Shown in pieces: positions 22,718 through 35,600 of a stretch of 64,000 nucleotides of DNA. The DNA is taken from contig NC_084886.1 in NCBI RefSeq assembly GCF_958979055.1, forward strand, positions 39,700,154 through 39,764,153. Direction: 5' to 3'. Both the position numbers and the translations under genes were made by a program. Source of the DNA: Alnus glutinosa. Taxonomy: Eukaryota > Streptophyta > Magnoliopsida > Fagales > Betulaceae. The notes beneath the pieces were generated by a model, which did no database searches, was not told where the DNA came from, and saw only the letters and a program-made list of their open reading frames with translations. How positions within the stretch are numbered: the stretch's first letter is position 1; each line of letters starts with the position of its first letter.

Positions 22718-23672
22718 CATGATATGATAGGGGATTCTGAATGGATTTGGTTGGGTCAATGTGTCTCCTTACGCACTTCCGTGCTCTTAAATTTTTGGCC
22801 TCTCTGCAAGCCATACGTGCATTCAGAAACTCCCCCAACATCCTGTATTGATCGCGTGCCTAAACTTGCGCTTTCATGCAAAAAATCTCCCCATTGCCAG
22901 TCTACGAACTATACGCTCGACTAATCTCGTCGAATGCATTTATCTTTCTTGGCATCCAACTGAGTTGGAGCTCTCGTTGACATCCACTTGTGTCGGGGAC
23001 TAAACGGCTTCCTATCAATTACATCCAACTCAGGAGGGCATACTCGATCGTTTGGTCAACCGTGGTCCGTGGCGCGTTCTGGTTGATTGGCTGTCTACTT
23101 TGACTTTGTCATCCAATAACAGTCAAACACGTTCCGACTGAGGGAAAGACAAAACTAGCCAGCCACGTTCATACAACCAGCAGAATCCACTGGAAGTTAG
23201 GTAGACAATATTAGATAATACGATCACCAACAAAATATTACATCTACTCCTTCAAAGCGCAAAAATGCCGGATGGGGTTTTTATTTTATTTTATTTTTTA
23301 TTTATATATTTATATATATATAAAAAAAAAACAAAAAAGGGTACGAGAAAAATAAAATACTGGGCCATCACCTCCCTCCTCTTGTAGCCCGAGTAGTGCC
23401 CGACCCTTGTTTTTGAATGCGGACCATCCAGACACCATATAAGAATCGCGAAATCAAAAACTTACCAGAATTCGCGTTCTTCACGTGGTACAGTATTTTT
23501 TAGCCAAAGCGAACCATTTCTGTCTCTTTCTCTGACTTGGATCGGAAGCGTTCAAAACGACCCTCCATTGAAGCAGATCAGCTTCCTCTCTCTCTCTCTC
23601 TCTTCTTTTTCTTTTGGATCAAACGAAGATTTAAATCGAAGAGCCTTCTCTTTTGTGATTAAGATCAAATAA
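22718..23672 (+). promoter_or_regulatory. Upstream region and 5' leader of PLD-zeta
   Basis: This is intergenic DNA ending in a CT-rich leader (CTCTCTCTCTCTCTC near 23,587-23,603) directly before the PLD start codon. A short A-rich/T-rich patch lies at 23,280-23,340. No further gene is seen; the promoter location is inferred from position. Confidence 0.4.
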
Positions 23673-26600
23673 ATGGCATTGGAGCAATTAATGTCCGGGA
23701 CTGGGCCTCGGTACGTCCAAATGCAATTAGAGCCGTCGGCGTCCGTATCGTCGTCGTTCTTCATGCCCCGTCAAGACCCAGCCGATTTGGCTCGGATTTT
23801 CGATGAGTTGCCGGAAGCCACCATTGTATCGGTCTCTCGCCCCGACGCCAGTGATATCAGCCCCATGCTCCTCTCCTACACCATCGAGTTCCAATACAAA
23901 CAGGTGCGTGTGATCTCTCTATCCCTAAATGCTTCAAAGCTCTTAAACTATCAAAGCTTAGATCCTACTTCTGTGGATTTTGAAATTCCGGCATTGAAGC
24001 TTTTTGTATGTTCGTAATTAATAATCTGAACTACGTTCTGCATGGGTTTGGCTGCCCAGAAAACCTAAGAAAAGGAAAGAAACTCTTATACGAATCTCGT
24101 GTGTTTAATCCTCATGTGGAGTTACGCTGCGTTTTGCTATGCTTCCTAGTTAATTCCAAATCTGGCTTGAACCTATAATTTTTGCCCCTATTTATCTCTT
24201 TTCTTGGTCCAGTGTATTAATTTTGCTAATCAAAACGAATTGTACTTACACCTGTTAATTGAATTCCTTTTATACCTGTTGTTTACAATTCTGAGCTGTA
24301 ACTCTTTGTTAGCTATCTATTTTTTATGGTTTTGCTTTTTGGTGTGCTAATTTCGCGTTTTTATTTACCAGTTCAAGTGGCGCCTAGTGAAGAAAGCTTC
24401 GCATGTATTCTATTTGCACTTCAATTTGAAGAAACGTGTATTTATTGAGGAAATTCAAGAGAAGCAGGAGCAGGTGCGTGTAACATGAACTTGTAAGCCT
24501 GTGGCAACTTGTATTTTGATGTTCTTAGATTTGTTTATTTGATTGAAGGTTTGGGGTTTGATGTAGTTTTTATTGGAACACTATATTAAAGGTTAAAGAA
24601 TGGCTTCAAAATCTAGGAATAGGAGACCACACTGCTATGGTGCAAGACGAAGATGAACATGATGATGAGGCTGTTCCCCTGCATCCTGATGGAAGTGCTA
24701 AAAACAGGTGACTACTAATCACACATCTAAAGATGCGCTAAGATGGAAAGCGCTTTTTCTGGAGGGCCATAATTGTCATAGCTCTTACATGTGTGCTTTT
24801 TCTTGTCCAGAGATGTTCCATCTAGTGCTGCACTGCCGATTATTCGGCCAGCCCTGGGAAGGCAACATTCCATCTCAGATAGAGCAAAGGTTGCAATGCA
24901 AGGGTATTTGAATCACTTTCTTGGGAACCTCGACATTGTTAACTCCCGAGAGGTATGTTTGGTGCATGTGCTTTCCGGAGACAGTATCTGCATCATTTTT
25001 CTGGAAACATGGATATGTTGGGAGTATGATTGGTGCTTGTGCTTTCTTTAAGGATTGTTTTCTTTAGTTCCAAACCATGCCCCTGCTATAGCCTCTTATG
25101 TTTATAGGTCAATAAGAATGTTTAATTTAGATCAAATAGTTATCTCAAGTCTTTATTTTCCTTGCTTCCACATTAGATTTTATTGATTGTTAAATCCAAT
25201 GCTAAATGTCGTGCTTGTGATATTTGAAGGTCGGTTAGTGATAGCATCATTTAGGGGAAAATTCTGAGTATTGTAGCATGATTAGTCATGAAAGGGGAAA
25301 TTGTTGAGTGTGGTTGATCAATTGGAGTACTTTTAGGGTGTTAGCACTAGTTGATTGATAGACCTTGGTATGAGGCTGTGTTGGTCTCTCCTTGGCAGTG
25401 AGGACGCCGTCTTGACCTATCTTACTAGGTGATAATTGTTTAATTGGGTAGTCAACTAAAAGACCTAGCTAGAAGGCCTTGCTGGTCACTCCTTGGCAAT
25501 GAGGGGGATGACTTGACCTATCTTAACAGGTGATAATATTTTTTTTTTTTTTTGATAAGTAAGTAGAGAATTTTATTAGAAAAACGCAAAGCGCAATCAA
25601 GTATACAGGGGGTATACAAGAAAGACAATTAAGAAGAAGAAGAAAGCAATACAAGGAAATCGTTAAAACTAATCTCTAGAGGTGCTAGATACGCAGCCGT
25701 CCAGGAGTACAAAGAATGAAGAAAAAAGGAAATGAGCTCCTCTATGGTTCTTTCTTTGTCCTCAAACTGTCTATCGTTGCGTTCCGTCCACAAGCACCAC
25801 ATAAGACAACAAGGAGCCATTTTCCACACGACCGCACTTCGAGACCGACCCCCCGACCACCAACAGGCAAATAAGTCTATCACCCGAGAAGACATCACCC
25901 AATACAGACCGAAACGGCTAAGGATGACATACCAAAAAGCGCGTGCAACCTCGCAATGAAGAAGAAGATGATCCACAGTCTCCCCGGTCATTTTACACAT
26001 GCAGCATCTATCAATCACAATGACACGCTTCTTTCTGAGATTGTCCAAGGTGAGGATTTTCCCTAACGCTGCCGTCCAAGCGAAGAAGGCCACTTTCAAT
26101 GGGGCCTTGGTCCGCCAAATACTTTTCCAGGGGAATAAAGAAGCTTCTTTGCAGGCAAGAGCCTTATAGAATGATCTAACATCAAAAGACCCTTTGCGAG
26201 AGAGGGACCACCAAAGCCGGTCCCCCCCATCTTGAGCCACCTTGGATGAATACAGTAAGGAGAAAAAGGAAGCTATAACATCCACCTCCCAATCGTGAAC
26301 ATCACGGAAAAATCTGACATCCCACTGATAGGAACCACTTACCACTACCAAATGGTCTTCTACCAAAGTATCCTTGGCACAAGCTATATCATACAGAACT
26401 GGAAAAGCTTCCTTGAGGGACATCTCTCCACACCATACATCATCCCAAAAATGTATCCTCGACCCATTGCCCAAGATAAGTCTGGTATAGCTACAAAACA
26501 AGCTCCACCCCTTCCTAATGTTCTTCCAAATCCCCACACCGTGAGACCCAAGGGGGTCTAAGGAACACCAACCAGCCCTAGTAGAGCCATACTTTGCATC

Positions 26601-29600
26601 CACCACGGATTTCCACAAAGCTTCTCTCTCATAAGCATAACGCCACAACCACTTCCCTAAAAGCGCCTTGTTGAAAGTTCTCAAGTTTCGTATGCCCAAA
26701 CCACCTTCAGAAATAGGATGACAAACCTTGGACCAACTAACCAAGTGGTATTTGAATTCGTCACCTATGCCACCCCACAAAAAGTCTCGATGCAGCTTCT
26801 CAATGCGACTAGCAACACTGGATGGAATAGGGAAAAGAGAGAGAAAATATGTAGGAAGGTTGGAGAGAGTACTCTTTATAAGGGTAACCCTACCCCCCTT
26901 CGACAAATACAACCGCTTCCAGCTAGCCAATCGCCTCTCAATCTTCCCTACAACTTCATCCCAACAAGACTTAGCCTTGAAAGGAGCTCCCAACGGAAGA
27001 CCAAGATACTTTATAGGAAGAGAGGAAACTCCACAGCCCAATATGTTAGCCAGACCGTCCATATTATCCACCTCACCCACAGGAACCATAACAGATTTAG
27101 CCAGATTAATCTTCAATCCTGACACAGCTTCAAAAGAAATAAGAAGCATACGAAGATAATGAAGATGATCAGAATTAGCCCCACAAAAGACTAAAGTATC
27201 GTCTGCGAACAATAGGTGAGAAATGTTAATAGCTTCACTGTTGCCAGAACCCACAGAAAACCCTGAAAGGTAGCCCTTTTGGACAGTAGCGAAGAAAAAC
27301 TTACTAAGAGCCTCCATAACAATGACGAACAATAGTGGTGACAATGGGTCACCCTGTCTAAGGCCACGAGAGCTACTGAAAAAACCGGTTGGGGAGCCAT
27401 TCACCAGCACAGAGAACCGCACCGTAGATATACAGTGCGCTATCCAGGAGCACCATCTCTCCCCAAAGCCACATCTTCTCAACATATACAATAAGAAATC
27501 CCAGTTAACGTGATCGTAGGCCTTCTCAACATCCAGCTTACAAAGTAACCCTGGTTCGCCGGATTTGATTCGACTATCCAAGCACTCATTGGCAATAAGA
27601 ACTAAATCAAGAATTTGCCTACCTTTCACAAAAGCATTTTGAGGGGATGCTATAATCTTCTCCACCACCTTTTTAAGTCTATTTGCAAGGACTTTTGCAA
27701 TGATCTTGTACACACCACTTACAAGACTGATAGGACGAAAGTCTTTTAGATCCACAGCCCCAGACTTCTTCGGAATTAAGGCAATAAAAGTGGCGTTAAC
27801 ACTTTTGACAAACTTGCTTTGAGAGTGAAAGTCCCAGAAAACCCTCATAAGATTTGTCTTGATCACATCCCAGCAGTCTTGGAAAAACGCAAGAGAAAAC
27901 CCATCTGGACCAGGTGCCTTGTCTTGATTCATGCTTTTCACCACCTCTAAGACCTCCATCTCCTCGAAAGGAAGTTCTAAAGTAGAGGCCTCAGCTGCAT
28001 CCAAGGTGTCGAAAGCAATATTATCCATACTAGGTCTCCATGGGAAAGGTTCTGTAAAGAGAGACTCATAGAATTGAGCAACATGCTCTCTAATAACCTG
28101 CTGGTCGGAAGAAGCAGAGCCATTGATAGAGAGCGACTCTATGGAATTAGACCTCCTGTTCGAGTTAGCAATTCGGTGAAAAAATTTAGTGCATTTATCA
28201 CCCTCTCTCAGCCAAAGAACCCTAGACTTCTGTCTCCAACTAATCTCTTCCTGCAAGATAGAGTTCTCCAAGTCTCTGATGACCACACATTTCCTCTCCT
28301 TTTCTTCGGAAGATAAACCTTGTTGTTCCTCCAACCTATCAAGAGTACATAACTCTTCCATGTGCATTTTTTTGCGAAAAAAAATAAAATAAAATAAAAT
28401 AAAATAAAATAAAATAAAATCCGAATTGATACCTTCTTATGTTTCGAAGCGGTGTCAGGGTTGAGGATCAATTTAGGCAAATCCGAATTGGTCCCTGTTG
28501 GCGAGGTGGAAGATGTGGAGTCTTTGGCACATATTCTGGGGTGTAGAATTGGGTCTTTGCCGATGACCTATTTGGGTATGCCGTTGGGAGCGTCTTTCAA
28601 ATCTATTTCTATTTGGAATGGGGTTATTGAGAAGGTGGAACGAAGGTTGGCTAGTTGGAAGAAACTTTATTTATCCAAGGGAGGTAGGATGACTTTGATT
28701 CACAGTACTCTTTCTAGCATTCCTTCTTATTATTTATCTTTGTTCCCTATTCCTGTGAGTGTAGCTAAAAAGCTGGAGCAGCTTCAAAGGAATTTTCTCT
28801 GGAATGGTATGGGTGATGAGACTAAATTTCATTTAGTCAATTGGCATCGTATTTGTCTTCCAATTAAGGCTGGTGGACTAGGAGTTCGTAATGTTATTAA
28901 TTTCAATCAAGCCTTATTGGGGAAATGGATCTGGAGGTTTTCTCAGGAGCGCGATGCTTTGTGGAGATCGGTTATTGAGGTGAAGTATGGGAGTGTGAGG
29001 GGAGGTTGGTGTTCTTTACCGGTGACAGGGCCTTATGGTGTCAGTGTTTGGAAGTTTATTCGTAAGGGGTGGGATAATGTTGCCAAGTTTTTGCGTTATG
29101 AGGTGGGTGATGGGTCCCATATTCGCTTTTGGCATGATCTATGGTGTGGGGACAGGCCTCTCAAGCTCTGTTTTCCAACTTTGTTTACCATTGCGCGTTC
29201 TCCTGATGCTTGGGTGGTGGATAATTTGTCTATGGTTCGAGGTGTGGCTCATTGGAATGTTCTTTTTACACGCAATGCTCAGGATTGGGAGTTGGAGATG
29301 GTGATGTCCTTTTTCGAACAGTTATACTCTACTCGGGTTCGGCATGGGGAGGTTGATAGGGCGGTGTGGATTCTTTCCAAGAGGAGGAATTTTGAAGTGA
29401 AGACCTTCTATAAAGCTTTAGTTTGTCACGAGACGGCTTCTTTTCCTTGGAAGGGTATATGGCGTGTTAAAGCTCCGAAGCGGGTTGCGTTCTTTGTATG
29501 GACAGCAGCTTTAGGGAAGATTTTAACTCATGACAACTTACGAAGGCGTGGAATTGTGGTGGTCGAGTGGTGTGTTATGTGTAAAAAGCATGGGGAATCC

Positions 29601-32600
29601 GTTGATCACCTTCTTCTCCATTGTGACGTGGCTCGAGTTGTTTGGAGTTTTTTTTATGGTTTGTTTGGGGTGGAGTGGGTTATGCCTAGGAGCGTCTTGG
29701 ACTTATTGAGTGCTTGGGGTACTTTGCTGGGTCGTGGTCCTGCTCACCGTGTTTGGAAGCAGGTTCCTCTTTGTGTTTTGTGGGGCTTGTGGCGGGAGAG
29801 AAATTCTAGGCTTTTTGAGGATGTGGAGGTTCAGGCTGGGGCTCTTTGTAGAATTATGCTTAATATGTTGTTTTTTTGGGTGTCGGCGAATGGCATGGGT
29901 AGTATGTCGTACGCTGATTTTTTACTTTCTTGTTCGTTTCGGTCCTCTAATTAGGGGCTCCTTTGTATACTCCCTGTGTACTAGGGTTGCGCCCCTCTGC
30001 GCTCTTTAATGAATTCTTACTTATCAAAAAAAATGTGCATTTTTTTGCGAAACTCCACATTGCCAAACTCCTGTTCATTCCATCTCTTGAGATCAGCCTT
30101 TAAGGCCTTAAGCTTTTGAGTGAAGATGAAGCTAGGAGAACCCTGGAAGCGATAAGACTCCCACCAAAGCCGGACCCTATTCACAAACCCTTCAGCCTTC
30201 AACCACATATTCTCAAACTTGAACGGTCTGGAACCCCATTGAATGCCACCACAATCCAGGAGGATAGGGAAATGATCAGAACACAATCTAGGAAGCCTTT
30301 TCTGAATAGACCCTGGAAACTTGACCTCCCAATCTGGAGAGACAAGAAATCTGTCAATACGAGACGAAGAAGGGTTCTCCTGATTATTGGACCACGTGAA
30401 AGTCCCTCCAGCGAGAGGAAAGTCCATGAGGCCCTGCTCGAAAATAAAGTCTGAGAACTCCATCATAGCAGCGTTGAGGCGACCTTCCCTAGACCTTTCA
30501 GCAGGAAAGCGAGTGACATTGAAATCACCCCCAATACACCAAGGCATCTCCCACCAAGAAGCAAGGCCAGCCAGCTCGTCCCAGAGCGAGCTTCTTAAAG
30601 AATCAAGGTTAGGACCGTATACCCCTGCGAAGGCCCAAGTAAAGTCATCGGCAACGCTCCTAAAAGAACAAGCAACAACAAACTCCCCCACATACACATC
30701 TAATTTCTCAACAACCCTTCTATCCCACAAGATAAGGATACCACCAGAGGCCCCGCATGAGGGTAAGTAACACCAATCAACGAAGTGACATCCCCAAAGG
30801 CTCCTCACTAAACTGTTGGAGATGAACTCCAATTTGGTTTCTTGCAAGCAAATAATGTCTGCCTTCCATTGTCTAATTAAGTTTTTAACTTTCAACCGCT
30901 TGCTACCCTCATTTAAGCCCCTGACATTCCACGAAAGAATTTTTGGCTTCATAAAAAACCTCCAATCGCCCTCCCTTTACACCTACTCTGAGAACTGCTT
31001 CCGCTTCGCGCATCATAGTTAATAGAACAAGATAATCTATTAAGTTCTCTATTGAACTTGTTGCCCGCTTTCAGAGAAGAACCCGTCTCCTTCTTGTCAT
31101 TTTCAGCAAGGATAGCCTCAAACACGGCTGAAAGCTGACCTTCATAGCCATCGCACGTGACCCCCACCAACTGGCTATACTCCAGAATCGCCTTCAAGAA
31201 GTCCATTGGAGATTTTTTACCGGAAAAACCCCTGATATTATCACCCGGACAGCAACACAAAGGAGCCAGCTCTTCCTCCGGGGGCTCAATAAGCTCCATT
31301 CCATTTGTGGACCCCAAACCGGAGGGGGAGAAGAGGGTAATAGAGGCATTGTCAACTTCTGAAACCGAGGGATAAAAGCCCGAAGGAACCAAAGGATCCA
31401 ACGAACTCCGACCAGCCCAGACAACCATCATTGAGTCTGAATCCATCCGAACTGTGGCAGGGGCATCCGGAACAACCTCCAACATAGAAACGGGTAGCTC
31501 AAACCCATTACTAGGAACCGGCTGGGAGGTTAAGCTTTCCGAGGCAGGGACTACAGTCGGCCCTCCGGCGCAGAGCAGAGGTGGGCAAATGACGGTGTCC
31601 ACCACGTTGATGACTAGCCCGGAACCTAACTCCAATAGATTGGTGTTGCTTACCGGTGCTTGGATTTCGAGAGGAGCAAAAACACCACCGTCAGCCTCTG
31701 TGCATCCCACAGACTGAACCACACTCCTGGCTATACCCTGTAAACTCAATACAAAACTAGGAAAAGAGCCTTAAGCACTTGATGCTTAGGGTTTTGTATT
31801 GATCTATATTTATAAGGATTTACAAGTACATGTATGCCGTGTACACTGTCATTTACATAAGGTAAGAATCATTCTATTCTAGGAAGGTAGATATGGTAAT
31901 ATAGCCGTTGAGGTACAATAGGAAAGTTGCAAGAGAATAATGCTAGCTGTAGGTTTTATATGGAGAGAGTATCCGAGTGTGTGATTGTTGGAGAGGATTG
32001 CCTTGATTCACGGCTGATTGATCTAGGATTTGTGTGGCGGCTGCTAGGGTTTGTGTGTTGACCATTATATCCTTAACACCCCCCCGCAAACTGAGGGGAG
32101 GGACGACCGGAAGTTTGTCACGCAAGAAGCAGAAGCGATCGGCCGGGAGGCCTTTAGTGAAGATGTCGGCAAGCTGGTCAATGGTGGAGAGGTAGCGGAG
32201 CTGAATGTCTTTGTTGAGAACCTTGTCCCGGATAAAGTGGACATCAACTTCAATGTGCTTGGTGCGGGCATGAGAGACCGGATTGGAGGCAATGGCAAGA
32301 GCGCCGGAGTTATCACACCAAATTGTGGGAGGAGATGGCAAGGGAAGCTGTAATTCTTTGAAGAGCATGCGGAGCCAATAAAGGTCAGCAGTAGTGATAG
32401 CCATGGCACGGTACTCGGCTTCGGTGCTGGATCTGGAGACGACAGTTTGTTTCTTAGCGGACCAGGAGATGAGGTTGGAACCAAAGAAGATGCCATAGCC
32501 AGTGGTGGAGCGGCGATCGTCAGGGTTGCCAGCCCAATCGGAGTCACAGAAGCCGTGGAGGGTGAAGGAGCCTTTGGTATAATGGAGGCCAAAATCGAGG

Positions 32601-35600
32601 GTGCCTTTGAGGTAACGAAGAACTCTTTTAGCTGCTGTCCAGTGCACGGAGGTGGGAGCTTGGATGTGCTGGCAGAGTTGATTCACTAAATAGGCAATGT
32701 CCGGGCGCGTGAGAGTGGCATATTGGAGGGCCCCAACGAGTTGTCGATAATCAGAAGGGTTGGGAAGGGGTTCACCATCATTCTTGGACATCTTGGAACC
32801 AGAGAGGCAGGGGCTGCGGTATGGCTTGGAGTCAATCATGCCAGCACGGTGGAGAAGGTCCTGAATGTATTTGGATTGCCGGAGGTGTATGCCAGTAGAG
32901 TCCCGGGTGGTTTGAATGCCAAGGAAATAGGAAAGAGAGCCAAGGTCCTTCATGGCAAAGTCAAGTTGGAGTTTGCCTATAACCGATTGCATGGAGGCAT
33001 TATTGTTACCTGTGATAATAATATCATCGACATACACTAAGAGAAAGATGTGAGAGCCGTTAGTGTGAAAAGTAAAAAGAGAATGATCAACATGAGAAGT
33101 AGAAAATCCAATTTCTAAGAGAGAAGTAGAGAGCCAGGTGAACCAAGCCCGGGGAGCTTGTTTGAGCCCATAGAGAGCTTTATGCAGCTTGCACACATAA
33201 GTAGGGAACTGAGGGTTTAGGAACCCTTGAGGCTGTTCCATAAAGACATCTTCATCAAGGTAGCCGTGAAGGAAAGCATTGGAGACATCCAGTTGTGTGA
33301 TGTTCCAATCAAACTGAACGGCTAAGGCAATGAGTAACCGAATGGTGGGAGGTTTTATGACTGGGCTAAAGGTGTCATGGTAGTCAATTCCAGAAAGTTG
33401 ATCAAAGCCTTTGGCGACGAGACGGGCTTTGTAACGGTCAATGCTGCCATCTTGTTTCTGTTTGAGCTTGTAGACCCATTTGTTGCGGACAACATGTTGG
33501 TGGGAAGGGCGGGGACAAAGAGACCAAGTGTTGTTGGAGAGGAGTGCTTGGAATTCAGCAGTCATAGCAGCAACCCATTCAGGTTGGGATGCAGCTTGAC
33601 GGTATGTTGAAGGTTCGGGTGGAAGGACGACAGAGGTATAGGTGAGTAGAGGATGTTTGATAGCATGAAATGTGGTGAAGTTAGGATAAGTTCGAGGTTT
33701 GGAGGATCCGGTTTGGGATCGGGTGATAGGACGGTTGCTAGGGGCTACTAGGTGGGTAGGGAGAGGAGGAGGGAAGATAGGGGAGGGGAGAGGTGCGGGA
33801 GTGGGGGTGGGGGAGGAGGGGAGAGGTGCGGGGGTGGGGGATGATGGTAGAGGTAGAGATGTAGGGGATGCTGGGGATGGAGATGCGGAGGGAGACGGGG
33901 GAGTGGAAGTGTAGTTTGTAGGGTCAGGAGGTGAGGATGTAGGTGAAGGGAGAGCAGTAGAAAGAGAAGACGGAATAGGGGAAGAGGGTAGGGGGAAAAG
34001 AGCAGCAGGTTGGAAGAAGACGGGAGTATTGGGGGCTGTAGTGATTTTACAGGACCCGTGAGAGAGAGATGGTGTTTTGGCTGGAAATTTGGTCTCATCG
34101 AAGACAACATTGCGGGAAAGGTATATTTTGTGAGAGTGAGGATCAAGACACCGGTAGCCACGTTGGTTGGCACCATAGCCGATAAATATGCAGGGCTTGC
34201 TTCTGAAGGATAGTTTATGAGCAGCATAGGGACGAAGCAGGGGATAACAGAGGCAACCAAAGGCACGGAGCAGTGTGTAGTCAGGTTCTTTATTGAAAAG
34301 TTTGAAGAAAGGGGAAGTGTTGTTTGTGACTGGTGAGGGCAGACGATTGATAAGAAAAATGGAGGTAAGGAAGGAGTCTACCCAGTATTTAGAGGGTAAA
34401 CCGGATTGAGCAAGGAGGGTCAAGCCGGTTTCAACTATGTTTCTATGTTTTCTCTCAGCAATACCATTTTGCTGAGAGGTGTGTGGACATGTGAGTCGGT
34501 GAAAAATGCCATTTTGGTCCAAGAATTGTTTGAAGGTGGTGGAGGTATATTCTCCACCATTATCAGTTTGAAAATATTTAATAGTAGTGGAGAATAGATT
34601 TTCAACAAGTAATTTAAATTTAATAAAGCACTGAAAAACTTCACTTTTATTCATAATAGGATACAACCAAGTAAACCGGCTGTATTCATCAATAAACAAA
34701 ACATAAAATTTGCATCCACTCAGTGATGGAACCGGAGAGGTCCATACATCGGAGTGGATTACTTCTAAAGGACTCGAAGAACTTCTAATGGACTCTGAAA
34801 ACGGAAGTTGTTTAGACTTGCCAAGTTGACAACATTCACACACAGTGGACTGATTGACTGAACCGAGAAGAGGAAGGTGCTGATGACGAAACAGATGCTG
34901 TAAAATAGAGAGAGAGGGGTGTCCTAATCGTTGATGCCAAACCATGTCAGTGGTTTTGACACCAAGGAGGGCAGTGAACCCGGATGCTTTATTCAAGGAG
35001 TGAGGGTGCAACCGGATGGGGTACAACCCATTTTCACTGGGTCCGTGGAGCAGAATTTTCCCTGTCAAATTGTCCTTCACAGTAAAATCAATATCAGTTA
35101 GAGCAAACCAGCATTTGTTGTCTTTACAGAATTTGTTAATAGAAAGTAAATTGGCAGAAGCAGCCGGGCAATGTAAAATTTGTGAGAGAAGAAGTTTAGA
35201 GGATGCAGAATTAGGGGATTGAACAATAGAAGAACCGGTGTTGTGAATAAGCAAACCTGTGCCATTACCGACGCCAACAGTTTCGGAGCCATCAAACGGT
35301 TGAGATTCTGTGAGGAGAGATGAGTCGGCTGTGATATGTGTGTTGGCACCGGAGTCGGCAAGCCATTCTTGATTAGTGAACTCTTCATTAGTCTGAGCAG
35401 TCATGGCAGCAAGTTGCATTGGTGGGTGACGGCCTTAGTAGGCGTAGTCCATGCGATGATAACAGTCTAGGGCACGGTGGCTGGTTTTGCCACAGATTTG
35501 GCAAGGAGAGTACTGACGCGGGGGCTGAGTAGCACCATTGGTGGGGTGATTGCCAAAAGAAGTATTGGGTGAGGGTGGAGTTGGATGTCTTGGGGAGTAG

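Noticed and set aside
26718..27159. 134- and 143-codon plus-strand frames
   Set aside because: They are antisense shadows of the LINE reverse transcriptase.
32051..32689. Plus-strand frames of 80-100 codons
   Set aside because: Shadows of Copia RNase H on the other strand.
33748..34266. 172-codon minus-strand proline/leucine-rich frame
   Set aside because: It is a shadow of the Pro/Ser linker of Copia pol in another frame.
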